Of a stretch of DNA of 22,023 nucleotides, positions 14,784 through 21,769 are shown in pieces. The position numbers and the translations under genes are program-made. Source of the DNA: Bacteroidota bacterium (GTDB lineage: Bacteria > Bacteroidota > Ignavibacteria > UBA10030 > UBA8401); NCBI GenBank assembly GCA_023229405.1, contig JALNZH010000025.1, forward strand, positions 1 through 22,023, given 5' to 3'. The notes below the pieces were generated by a model that saw only the letters and a program-made list of their open reading frames with translations, made no database searches and was not told the origin of the DNA. Numbering within the stretch: position 1 is the first letter of the stretch; each line of letters begins with the position of its first letter.

Positions 14784-15455
14784 TTAAGAATCTATCACCT
14801 GTGAGGAAGGACAATACCGTGAGAGTAAACAGCGGGCACACAATGGTCGCCGGGCAGAGCAAATTTTTCTTCCGTGGAGAATTAATGAATGTGAAAAATG
14901 AAACCAGTGCTTCTTGGGAACTATCAGCATTAAATCTTTTTCAATCTTCACTGCATCTTGTTCTGCACTCAACTTTAATCGATTCGACAAACGCATAACA
15001 TGAGTATCGACAACAACGCCTTCAATTTTGCCAAACGCTGCACCAAGGACGACGTTAGCAGTTTTTCTTCCAACGCCAGGCAATTGAAATAACTCCTCCA
15101 TCGATTCCGGAACGACACCCTGGTGATTTTGTATCAACGCCTTCGAACAGCCGATGATATTTTTTGCTTTATTATGGTAAAATCCGGTCGAGTAAATCAA
15201 CGATTCCAGTTCTTCGATATCCGCTGAGGCAAAATCTTCCGGTGTTGAGAATCGAAAAAATAGTTCCGGAGTAACGAGATTCACTCTAGCATCCGTACAT
15301 TGTGCGGAAAGGATAACGGCAACCAACAATTGAAACGGATTTCCATACTGCAATGCCGTTTGATCGCTGGGATATTCTTTCAAGAGAAGATTGAGTATTG
15401 CGGCGGTCCGATGTTTTTTTTGTTCGCCGGACTCGGTGTTCTGCAGTTTCTTCAC
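14784..15455 (-). CDS. nth: endonuclease III (DNA glycosylase/AP lyase)
   Basis: The 223-residue protein is a full-length endonuclease III of base-excision repair, which removes oxidised pyrimidines and nicks the abasic site. The helix-hairpin-helix LPGVGRKTANVVLG (125-138) contains catalytic Lys131; catalytic Asp150 lies in VVVDTHV. The C-terminal 4Fe-4S loop has the canonical C-x6-C-x2-C-x5-C spacing: Cys199, 206, 209 and 215. The N-terminal helix with LLVAVILSAQCTD (43-55) is typical. The start is GTG at 15455, overlapping the stop of the upstream gene as GTGA, so the two are translationally coupled. No anomaly in length or motif. Confidence 0.95.
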   Translation of the reverse strand: MKKLQNTESGEQKKHRTAAILNLLLKEYPSDQTALQYGNPFQLLVAVILSAQCTDARVNLVTPELFFRFSTPEDFASADIEELESLIYSTGFYHNKAKNIIGCSKALIQNHQGVVPESMEELFQLPGVGRKTANVVLGAAFGKIEGVVVDTHVMRLSNRLKLSAEQDAVKIEKDLMLIVPKKHWFHFSHSLILHGRKICSARRPLCARCLLSRYCPSSQVIDS

Positions 15456-16324
15456 GCGAATTGTTCGAGCATTGTAATGGAACCACGAATCGTCATGGCT
15501 TCTTCCAATTCGGTATTATCGCCGATGATGGAAACAATTACCGAACCAAGGGGATGTTTAGTCACATCCATTCCTATCCTCAGTTGACAGGCGGCACCGA
15601 CCGAACTATGCAGTGTCTGCCGGGAAAAAGTGATCTGCTGAATTCCAAATTGATCAAGAAGAATGGGAATACGTTCGTTCAATTGATCCGCAGTGGTACC
15701 AGTGTGATCATCAAAATCAATCACGGCAATATTTTTCTCCGAAAAAATATCCTGACCAATTGCGATGACTGATGAAAAAACAGCACCATTGACAACTGTC
15801 AGTTGTTGTTCGGCTGTCATAGTTCCGACTATCGAGCGCAGAGTTTGTACTGTTGAAAATCCATCGAATTCAAACAACGACACAGCAACATCGCCGGAAT
15901 TTTTCCCGAATGAACATCCCGCATTCACCAACATCGTCCTTCCGTTTCTTAATAACCGTTTGATGACTCCAACCATTTGTCTCTGCAGCGGTACCTGTTG
16001 AGGCTCCATGACACGCCATACCGAATGATTGACTGATGTGAGAACCGGCGCGGCATCAAACTGTAGAACGGTGTTTTCGATACTGTCTTCAATTAGACGA
16101 ATAATTTCATCTTTATCGGATTTTAAAGGTGTCGATAAAAAATGGGAAAGTCCGCCCCGCAGGATCGATCCGTTCTTTTGGATCGTCTCAGCTTTGGTCT
16201 GTTGAAATGCAACTGCACCGGAATAAATTCGTTCCGGTATGCCGGAACGATATGCATCGAACAACTCTTTTCCCCGAACCGTTGCATCATTTTGAAGAAG
16301 AACGAAATAAGAGAATTTTTTCAT
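15452..16324 (-). CDS. unrecognised cytosolic protein coupled to nth
   Basis: The 290-residue product has no signal peptide, membrane segment or motif I recognise. It looks like an alpha/beta protein: MKKFSYFVLLQND at the start, NGRTMLVNAGCSFGKNSGDVAVSLFEFDGF (127-156), a VVNGAVFSSVIAIGQDIF strand-helix and NIAVIDFDDHTGTTADQLNERIPILLDQFGIQQITFS (198-234). The IAVIDFDDHTGTTAD stretch resembles an acidic active-site strand, but I cannot assign a family. It overlaps nth by GTGA, so it is probably expressed with it; that does not by itself imply a repair role. The start at 16324 has no strong ribosome-binding site. Confidence 0.75.
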   Translation of the reverse strand: MKKFSYFVLLQNDATVRGKELFDAYRSGIPERIYSGAVAFQQTKAETIQKNGSILRGGLSHFLSTPLKSDKDEIIRLIEDSIENTVLQFDAAPVLTSVNHSVWRVMEPQQVPLQRQMVGVIKRLLRNGRTMLVNAGCSFGKNSGDVAVSLFEFDGFSTVQTLRSIVGTMTAEQQLTVVNGAVFSSVIAIGQDIFSEKNIAVIDFDDHTGTTADQLNERIPILLDQFGIQQITFSRQTLHSSVGAACQLRIGMDVTKHPLGSVIVSIIGDNTELEEAMTIRGSITMLEQFA

Positions 16325-16520
16325 AGATAGTTTTTATGCGTAACCGGGTACAACTATACGAAGAAATTTTGTTAAATGGAATGCCGCTTATTTCACTTAG
16401 ACGGTAGGGTATCAACCGTTTTGATAGACCAAAGAGTTCAATCAATCATCGGGCTCAAAAATTTCTCCACCGTAAAATGACTGGCGAGCAGATAGGTCAA
16501 CCGTTTGGTCCGTTCTGAAA

Positions 16521-16569
16521 CAACATCGGCCAGAATAATAAGCGAAGCTTACTTGTCCGGCCGATTGTG
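16521..16569 (-). terminator. Long imperfect hairpin directly after tRNA-Lys
   Basis: On the tRNA-coding strand, ATCGGCC (16565-16559) pairs with GGCCGAT (16531-16525). Inside, AGUAAGC-UUC-GCUUAUU forms a second stem with one G-U pair. The downstream sequence is GTTGTTT, a weak U-run. It could end the tRNA transcript or guide 3' processing. Confidence 0.45.
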
Positions 16570-16640
16570 CACCTACCAGGACTCGAACCTGGAACCCACT
16601 GATTAAGAGTCAGTTGCTCTACCAATTGAGCCATAGGTGC
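16568..16640 (-). tRNA. tRNA-Lys (anticodon CUU)
   Basis: The 73-base cloverleaf is complete: 7-bp acceptor stem GCACCTA/TAGGTGC with discriminator A, D arm GCTC-AATTGGTA-GAGC, anticodon stem ACTGA/TCAGT with loop CTCTTAA (anticodon CTT, reading AAG), 5-base variable loop GGGTT, and T arm CCAGG-TTCGAGT-CCTGG. CCA is not encoded (CAA follows the discriminator), so it must be added post-transcriptionally. A consensus promoter lies immediately upstream. Confidence 0.97.
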
Positions 16641-16652
16641 TTTTAATGTCTA

Positions 16653-16683
16653 CAAATATAAAAAAGTTGGAGCTCTTTTCAAA
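16653..16683 (-). promoter_or_regulatory. Bacteroidota-type promoter of tRNA-Lys
   Basis: On the minus strand TTTG (16683-16680), a 19-base spacer and TATATTTG (16660-16653) give an exact match to the Bacteroidota -33/-7 consensus. The start would fall near 16646, a few bases before the mature tRNA end at 16640. The -33 box overlaps the stop codon of the upstream gene. Confidence 0.75.
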
Positions 16684-17920
16684 ATTGAAATTCAAAAATC
16701 AGTTCTAATCGATTATAATCTTCATACACCAATTGAGTGGAGAACGTATCGTTTGCCTGCAGCCGCACTCCCCCATTTACCACAAATGCATTCCCTTTCT
16801 CATTACGAAAATCCTTGTCGAGAATTGAATTCATTTCCAAAATAAAACCAAAGTGGTTTTTAAACTGCTCATAAAACGGAAACGTTGTGATCCCGATTGA
16901 TATTTTTCGCTTATCGCCGTAGAATGAAAATGTGGAATATGAATACCCCGGCATAGTGACATTTCCGGCGACAAAAATAGAATATTTTGAACGCTTAAAT
17001 TGATATCCGCTGTCGGCAATCAATCCGACTGCTTGCACCGCTCCGACGGAGAGCGAAGTCCGAGTGAATTCACCGACACGCGGAAGTACCTGAATCTTCA
17101 GCGATGCTTCTTGTTGAACAAACTTTTTTCTCCAGAAGAGCGCAGTTGCGCCGATCTCAAACATACCGGTCCGCACAGCATACATCACACCATTCAATTG
17201 AAAAGGCGATAGTCCGCCTTTTAACATCAACGAGCTTTCTTCGTTAGATATTTCACCGTTCCGAAAACTTATCACTTTCTCTGGCGGTGCTGATGTAAGA
17301 AATTCTCCATACACCTTCCGCAGCAGTTCCTCTTCTTGGTCCTGCTGCTGACGTCGTTTCTGTTCAATCGTCAACCGTTCCTGCTTTGCGCGAAGCTCCT
17401 CTTTATTCTTCTCCTCTTCCAACCGATTCTGCACTTTCTGTGACCGAAGTTCTTCTTGGCGTTTTTCTTCCACCATTTTGTTCCGGACTTTCATCAACAC
17501 CACTTCGCGCTCTATCTGAAATTGGATGAGCGAATCATATTCAGTCTTTCGGTATCGAATAAGACTGTAAAACGTGTTCACCGTCGTGTCGACATGTCGT
17601 TCTATAACAGCAATCCCTTTCAGGCTCACATCCGAAATCAGTTCTGTAGAAATTGTTGTTGCATCTGAAAATTCTTTTCCTTGTTCTGAAACTTCACGCT
17701 GAAACACACTCTTCACTTTCACTTCAACATTGCGGGAAAACTCGATAAATGCCCGGGTATCCGCTTCTTCTGTCGAGACCTGAGACATACCGATACCATA
17801 ATAATATCCGGAGCCGATAGATTTTTTTTGAACATTCGTCCATTCCGGACGCAACTGCGCGAAAAGTATTGTCGAAACACAGAAGAATAAAGATACCGCT
17901 GTCAGATTTCGTAGTTTCAT
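16679..17920 (-). CDS. LPP20-like domain, coiled coil and barrel-like C-terminus, exported
   Basis: Counted from ATG 17920 the protein has 413 residues. Residues 1-21 are a Sec signal peptide (MKLRNLTAVSLFFC..., ending LFAQ). About 25-130 resembles LPP20-type domains: RPEWTN, YYYGIGMSQ, EEADTRAFIEFSRNVEVKV, then ISDVSLKGIAVIERHVD and TFYSLIRYRKTEYDSLIQ. About 135-205 is a highly charged Glu/Arg/Gln coiled coil. The last 190 residues are beta-rich and end in LELIFEFQF, a typical outer-membrane beta-signal with terminal Phe. The frame opens at 17959, but that ATG lies inside the secG terminator and would bury the signal peptide; ATG 17920 is preferred, though no ribosome-binding site precedes it. 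A surface or periplasm-spanning envelope protein is inferred; no function known. Confidence 0.8.
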   Translation of the reverse strand: MKLRNLTAVSLFFCVSTILFAQLRPEWTNVQKKSIGSGYYYGIGMSQVSTEEADTRAFIEFSRNVEVKVKSVFQREVSEQGKEFSDATTISTELISDVSLKGIAVIERHVDTTVNTFYSLIRYRKTEYDSLIQFQIEREVVLMKVRNKMVEEKRQEELRSQKVQNRLEEEKNKEELRAKQERLTIEQKRRQQQDQEEELLRKVYGEFLTSAPPEKVISFRNGEISNEESSLMLKGGLSPFQLNGVMYAVRTGMFEIGATALFWRKKFVQQEASLKIQVLPRVGEFTRTSLSVGAVQAVGLIADSGYQFKRSKYSIFVAGNVTMPGYSYSTFSFYGDKRKISIGITTFPFYEQFKNHFGFILEMNSILDKDFRNEKGNAFVVNGGVRLQANDTFSTQLVYEDYNRLELIFEFQF

Positions 17921-17923
17921 AAT

Positions 17924-17956
17924 AAAAAAGCCCATAGTATTTATCCTATGGGCTTT
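17924..17956 (-). terminator. Intrinsic terminator of secG, abutting the next start codon
   Basis: Read on the minus strand, AAAGCCCATAG (17956-17946), loop GATAAATA, CTATGGGCTTT (17937-17927) and further U residues to 17924. It is an 11-bp perfect stem. The U-tract ends only three bases before the ATG at 17920. On the plus strand the stem is also followed by a T-run. Confidence 0.85.
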
Positions 17957-17977
17957 CATTTTTTTTTGTGTGACAAA

Positions 17978-18310
17978 TTACGGATTAGATTGTTGCGGCT
18001 GCGTTTGAGCAGGAATTTGAGGTGCAGGAACAGTGGTTGACTGTCCTCCTTGTATCACGCTTTCCTGTGTTTTTCCTTTTCCGGGAAGAAAGAAAAGATT
18101 GATCACCAGTGCAATAACGATAAAAGATGTTGCAAGATACGTTGTTGATTTGGAAAGAAAATCTGATGCCCGGCGTACTCCGAATACTGTTCCGATATTT
18201 CCGCCACCAAATCCGGCAGCAAGTCCGCCACCTTTGCTATTTTGCATTAAAATGACCAGAATAAGAAGTATTGCGATGACGATCTCGATGAAAACTAAAG
18301 TGAAATACAT
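17978..18310 (-). CDS. secG: preprotein translocase subunit SecG
   Basis: The 110-residue protein has the SecG layout: TM1 (3-22, YFTLVFIEIVIAILLILVIL), the conserved cytoplasmic loop LMQNSKGGGLAAGFGGGN (21-38) with TVFGVRRASDFLSKST, TM2 (about 57-75), then a Pro/Gln-rich tail. SecG is the small accessory subunit of the SecYEG channel. The frame extends back to 18355, but AAGGAAC before ATG 18310 and the TM1 position favour the shorter form. It has its own consensus promoter and is followed by a hairpin terminator, so it is probably monocistronic, with some read-through into the next gene. Confidence 0.95.
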   Translation of the reverse strand: MYFTLVFIEIVIAILLILVILMQNSKGGGLAAGFGGGNIGTVFGVRRASDFLSKSTTYLATSFIVIALVINLFFLPGKGKTQESVIQGGQSTTVPAPQIPAQTQPQQSNP

Positions 18311-18352
18311 TATGTTCCTTTTTTGATAGTAGATTCGTTGCTTTTTATGAAA

Positions 18353-18383
18353 CAAAAGTAGCGAAAAAGAGTAAAAAAATCAA
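18353..18383 (-). promoter_or_regulatory. Bacteroidota-type promoter of secG
   Basis: On the minus strand TTG (18383-18381), 20 bases, TACTTTTG (18360-18353) match the TTG / TAnnTTTG consensus. The start would be near 18346, with a leader of about 35 bases before ATG 18310. The divergent metallophosphoesterase start (18398) is only 15 bases beyond the -33 box. Confidence 0.7.
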
Positions 18384-18397
18384 GATAAAGAATTTCT

Positions 18398-19618
18398 ATG
18401 ATCAGAATCTTCTCGGCCATTGTTCTGTTACTCGTCCAACAGTACCTATTTACTGTACTTCGTCGATTTTTTCGATACAAGTTCCCAAATTCCACCACTC
18501 TGCTTCCCGTAACCGCCGGGGTATTTCTGTTTTTTAATATTCCATTAGTGTTCATCCTCGGTTACTTATGGCATTTTACGCAACTATCCAATACCATGAT
18601 CGCTTTTTTGATGCCAATTTTTATTTGGCATATTGCAACTCTTTTTATAGCTCTTGCGTTAGGAATCGCAATATTAGTAAGGCTTCCCTTCAGACTCACA
18701 ATAAAATTAGCTTCTTTACATCCTGTACTTAACGGAAAGGTACATTCCATGAAAGAAACTCCGCAATTTAAAAAATTCGATGCTTCACGACGGTCTTTTC
18801 TGGAAAAAAGCACAATCGGACTTTCGGCATATTCATTTGTTGGAGCAACCGCAGGAGCGATATCCGCCGGAGAGTTTGAAATAAACAGGAAAACGATTGT
18901 CATTCCGAATCTTCCGGAAGAGTTTAAAGGATTTACCATCGGCATAATGAGCGATATCCACTCCAGTATCTTCATGAACAAGGAGGATATGCTTGCATAC
19001 GTAACGGAAATGAACGGACTCAACACCGATATGATTGTTGTCACTGGCGACTTCGTTAACAGCAAAACCGAAGAGGTGTATCCGTTCACCGAAGCATTCT
19101 CTGAATTAAAAGCCCCGCATGGAATTTATGGTTGTCTGGGGAATCACGATTTTTTTGCGAACGATGTTGAACGCGTGGCAAAAGAAGTGGATGCCTGTGG
19201 AATCAAATTATTACGCAACGATGCCATTCAAATTCAGATGGGAGCGTCATTTATAAATCTGCTTGGCGTAGATGATATTGGCCGCGGTACACCGCCCGAA
19301 GAATACATGACAAAAGCGATGGCATTTGCGAAGAACGATCAACCAAAGATTCTCCTCTGTCACAAACCGTATTTTTTCCAACAAGCGAAAGAATTCGGAA
19401 TCAATCTGACATTAAGCGGACACACACACGGCGGACAGATCGTGTTTGGAACGATTGACCGTACACCCATTTCACTAGCTGCTTTGACATCAAAATATAT
19501 TTCCGGTCATTACATGCTGGATCAATCTAATCTTTATGTAAATAATGGAATCGGATTTACCGGCATTCCATTCCGGATTAACTGCCCTGCAGAATTGACA
19601 GTCTTGACACTGGCGTAA
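18398..19618 (+). CDS. membrane-anchored metallophosphoesterase (YkuE/YaeI-like)
   Basis: The 406-residue protein has an N-terminal membrane part with three hydrophobic segments (about 3-21, 36-58, 67-94). Next comes SRRSFLEKS (130-138), a good twin-arginine motif, with a hydrophobic stretch (139-157). The calcineurin-like phosphoesterase domain follows, with all metal-site blocks: SDIHSS (Asp186, His188), TGDFVN (Asp218), LGNHDFF (Asn249, His250), LCHKP (His322) and GHTHGGQ (His342, His344). Related YkuE and YaeI proteins act outside the cytosol or on the membrane on phosphoesters; YaeI-type enzymes are linked to lipid A or UDP-sugar metabolism, but the substrate here cannot be read. It is divergent from secG. 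Only a weak AAAG precedes the ATG. Confidence 0.9.
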   Translation: MIRIFSAIVLLLVQQYLFTVLRRFFRYKFPNSTTLLPVTAGVFLFFNIPLVFILGYLWHFTQLSNTMIAFLMPIFIWHIATLFIALALGIAILVRLPFRLTIKLASLHPVLNGKVHSMKETPQFKKFDASRRSFLEKSTIGLSAYSFVGATAGAISAGEFEINRKTIVIPNLPEEFKGFTIGIMSDIHSSIFMNKEDMLAYVTEMNGLNTDMIVVTGDFVNSKTEEVYPFTEAFSELKAPHGIYGCLGNHDFFANDVERVAKEVDACGIKLLRNDAIQIQMGASFINLLGVDDIGRGTPPEEYMTKAMAFAKNDQPKILLCHKPYFFQQAKEFGINLTLSGHTHGGQIVFGTIDRTPISLAALTSKYISGHYMLDQSNLYVNNGIGFTGIPFRINCPAELTVLTLA

Positions 19619-19628
19619 CGTTTTTCTC

Positions 19629-19660
19629 TTTGAAATTCGAACATGAATTCTCTATATTCT
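19629..19660 (+). promoter_or_regulatory. Probable promoter of the nucleoside-salvage genes
   Basis: TTTG at 19629-19632, 20 bases, then TATATTCT at 19653-19660. The -33 box is exact; the -7 box departs from TAnnTTTG at its last two bases. The start would be near 19667, about 45 bases before the thymidine kinase ATG. Confidence 0.4.
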
Positions 19661-19712
19661 CTCCGTAGTTCACTGAAAGAAAATACATTATCACGTTCGC
19701 ACGTTCATTGGT

Positions 19713-20282
19713 ATGGAAGTTACTCAACAGCAAGCCCCTCAAAATATCGGCTGGATCGAAGTCGTTGCCGGCTGTATGTTCAGCGGTAAAACGGAAGAAT
19801 TGATCCGGCGTCTGCGCAGGGCGCAGATTGCACGACAAAAAGTGCTTATCTTTAAACCTCGAATAGATAATCGCTACTCCGCAAATCAGATTGTATCCCA
19901 TAACACTCAAGCACTCGAATCCATCGTTATCGACAAAGCCGAAGAGATCCTCGATTTAGCTAAAGATGCGCAGGTGATCGGAATCGATGAAGTACAATTC
20001 TTCGACATGTCCGTTGTCGGCATTTGCAATAAACTCGCAGACGAAGGAAAACGTGTGATTGTGGCCGGACTCGATCAGGATTATCGCGGAGTACCATTCG
20101 AACCGATGCCACAGCTCCTGGCAATTTCAGAATACATAACCAAAACGCTGGCGATTTGCGTCGTCTGCGGCAATCCGGCTGACCGTACGCAGCGCAAGAT
20201 CGCCAATGTGGATCGGGTTGTAGTGGGTGCAGCAGATTCGTACGAAGCGCGCTGCAGAAAATGTCATTACATACCTGATTAA
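19713..20282 (+). CDS. tdk: thymidine kinase (type II)
   Basis: The 189-residue protein is a full-length type II thymidine kinase, which phosphorylates thymidine with ATP to dTMP in the pyrimidine salvage pathway. The P-loop is GCMFSGKTEEL (20-30); IGIDEVQFF (89-97) carries the catalytic base Glu93; VIVAGLDQDYRGVPFEPM (115-132) is the conserved lid and substrate block. The structural zinc site has Cys149 and Cys152 (CVVCGNPA) and Cys181 and Cys184 (CRKCH). No clear ribosome-binding site precedes the ATG, which is common in Bacteroidota. It heads a plus-strand group with a nucleoside transporter 72 bases downstream and a purine nucleoside phosphorylase after that. Confidence 0.96.
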   Translation: MEVTQQQAPQNIGWIEVVAGCMFSGKTEELIRRLRRAQIARQKVLIFKPRIDNRYSANQIVSHNTQALESIVIDKAEEILDLAKDAQVIGIDEVQFFDMSVVGICNKLADEGKRVIVAGLDQDYRGVPFEPMPQLLAISEYITKTLAICVVCGNPADRTQRKIANVDRVVVGAADSYEARCRKCHYIPD

Positions 20283-20354
20283 TCAGACCACTGCTCCGCG
20301 GGTTAGAAACAACGCCGGATCTATGGAATTTTATTCATTCAAACAGTCTTCGTT

Positions 20355-21704
20355 ATGGACATCTTGTCAATCGTACGCGGTATTTTTGGTGTCGCCTTCA
20401 TCATTGGTTTCGCATTTCTTTTCTCAAACAATAAAAAACGGGTCAACTGGCCGCTCGTTGCAAAAGCGTTCGGCATACAATTGACCTTTGCTATTTTTAT
20501 TATCCACAGCTCAACGTTGCGTACATGGTTCTGGCCGTTAGGATTGTTAAAAGATGTCATCGATGGTATCGGAACCGGAGTTGTGGCACTTCTCAATTAT
20601 ACGCTTGTTGGCGCGCAATTTGTTTTCGGGTCTCTGGCAATGAATTCGGGCGAACGTTCCCTCGGATTCTTTTTTGCATTTCAGGTTTTGCCGACCATTA
20701 TTTTCGTTTCAGCGTTAACTTCACTCTTATATTATCTTGGTATTCTTCAAGCGGTTGTTCGTGTAATGGCAAAAGTAATGGTAAAAGTGCTCGGAACCAG
20801 CGGTGCTGAATCTCTTTCTAATACTGCCAATATTTTTGTAGGACAAACTGAGGCACCGCTGCTTATTCGTCCTTATATCGGCACAATGACAAATTCCGAG
20901 ATCCTTACTATCATGGTGGGAGGAATGGCGACAATTGCCGGCGGTGTTATGGCAAGTTACATTCAAATGCTCGGTCAGTCTTTTTCAGAGGCAAATAATA
21001 TCCCGTTAGCCGAAGGACAATTAAAATTTGCTGTTCAACTGCTGGCGGCCAGCACAATGGCTGCACCTGCTTCCCTTGCCATCTCGAAAATTATTTATCC
21101 TGAAACAGAAGAACCAAAAACAAAAGGAACCGTCAAACTGGAAGTTGAAAAGAATGCATCGAATGCGATTGAAGCAGCTGCAACCGGTGCTTCTGATGGA
21201 CTTCAGCTTGCATTGAATGTCGGCGGTATGTTATTGGCATTCATAGCGTTAATAGCAATGTTTAATGGTATGCTTGGATATGTTGGAGACCTCACCGGAA
21301 TAAATGCATATCTTCAGGACCATTTCAAGCAGACATTATCCATGCAGTTCCTTTTTGGATCAGTATTACAGTTCGTCGGGTTTGCCATTGGAGTACCTTG
21401 GAATGATGCTTTTAATTTTGGTAGCCTATTGGGGACAAAAATTGTCTTAAATGAATTCGTTGCCTATTTAGATCTTGCTACTTTGTTAAAATCAGGTGCA
21501 ATGAGCGACAAAGGCGTAATGATGGCAACCTATGCGCTATGCGGTTTCGCAAACTTCTCTTCGATTGCAATTCAAATTGGCGGTATTTCGCCCATGGCAC
21601 CGCATAGAAAGAAAGATATTGCATCGTTAGGATTAAGAGCAGTTCTCGGGGGTGTTCTTTCTACATTGATGACAGCAACTATTGCCGGTATTCTGGTCGG
21701 ATAA
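20355..21704 (+). CDS. NupC-type concentrative nucleoside transporter (CNT family)
   Basis: The 449-residue integral membrane protein imports nucleosides with Na+ or H+. CNT signatures are present: SGAESLSNTANIFVGQTEAPLLIRP (149-173) with the GQTEAPL substrate motif (163-169), MATIAGGVMASY (191-202) and, near the C-terminus, MATYALCGFANFSSIAIQIGGI. The number and spread of hydrophobic segments fits the usual topology of about eight helices plus hairpins. It begins MDILSIVRGIFGVAFIIGFAFLF with TM1. A short acidic/Lys-rich loop (about 255-280) is cytoplasmic by charge. It lies between thymidine kinase and purine nucleoside phosphorylase, which supports nucleoside uptake linked to salvage. Substrate preference cannot be read. 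Confidence 0.93.
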   Translation: MDILSIVRGIFGVAFIIGFAFLFSNNKKRVNWPLVAKAFGIQLTFAIFIIHSSTLRTWFWPLGLLKDVIDGIGTGVVALLNYTLVGAQFVFGSLAMNSGERSLGFFFAFQVLPTIIFVSALTSLLYYLGILQAVVRVMAKVMVKVLGTSGAESLSNTANIFVGQTEAPLLIRPYIGTMTNSEILTIMVGGMATIAGGVMASYIQMLGQSFSEANNIPLAEGQLKFAVQLLAASTMAAPASLAISKIIYPETEEPKTKGTVKLEVEKNASNAIEAAATGASDGLQLALNVGGMLLAFIALIAMFNGMLGYVGDLTGINAYLQDHFKQTLSMQFLFGSVLQFVGFAIGVPWNDAFNFGSLLGTKIVLNEFVAYLDLATLLKSGAMSDKGVMMATYALCGFANFSSIAIQIGGISPMAPHRKKDIASLGLRAVLGGVLSTLMTATIAGILVG

Positions 21705-21769
21705 AAACAGACTACTACAAATAAAGCTACGGAATTTTTTCATGGCTTTTCAAGATTCTAAAGAAGTAT

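Noticed and set aside
16412..16506. Direct repeat TCAACCGTTT at 16412-16421 and 16497-16506
   Set aside because: Only 10 bases and two copies in a gene-free gap near the tRNA; no integrase or attachment-site structure supports a function.
17921..17959. Earlier ATG at 17959 for the LPP20-like protein
   Set aside because: It lies in the secG terminator hairpin and would put 13 residues before a good signal peptide.
18311..18355. Longer SecG starting at 18355
   Set aside because: The added residues overlap the promoter -7 box region, are basic and unlike SecG; ATG 18310 has a ribosome-binding site and begins just before TM1.
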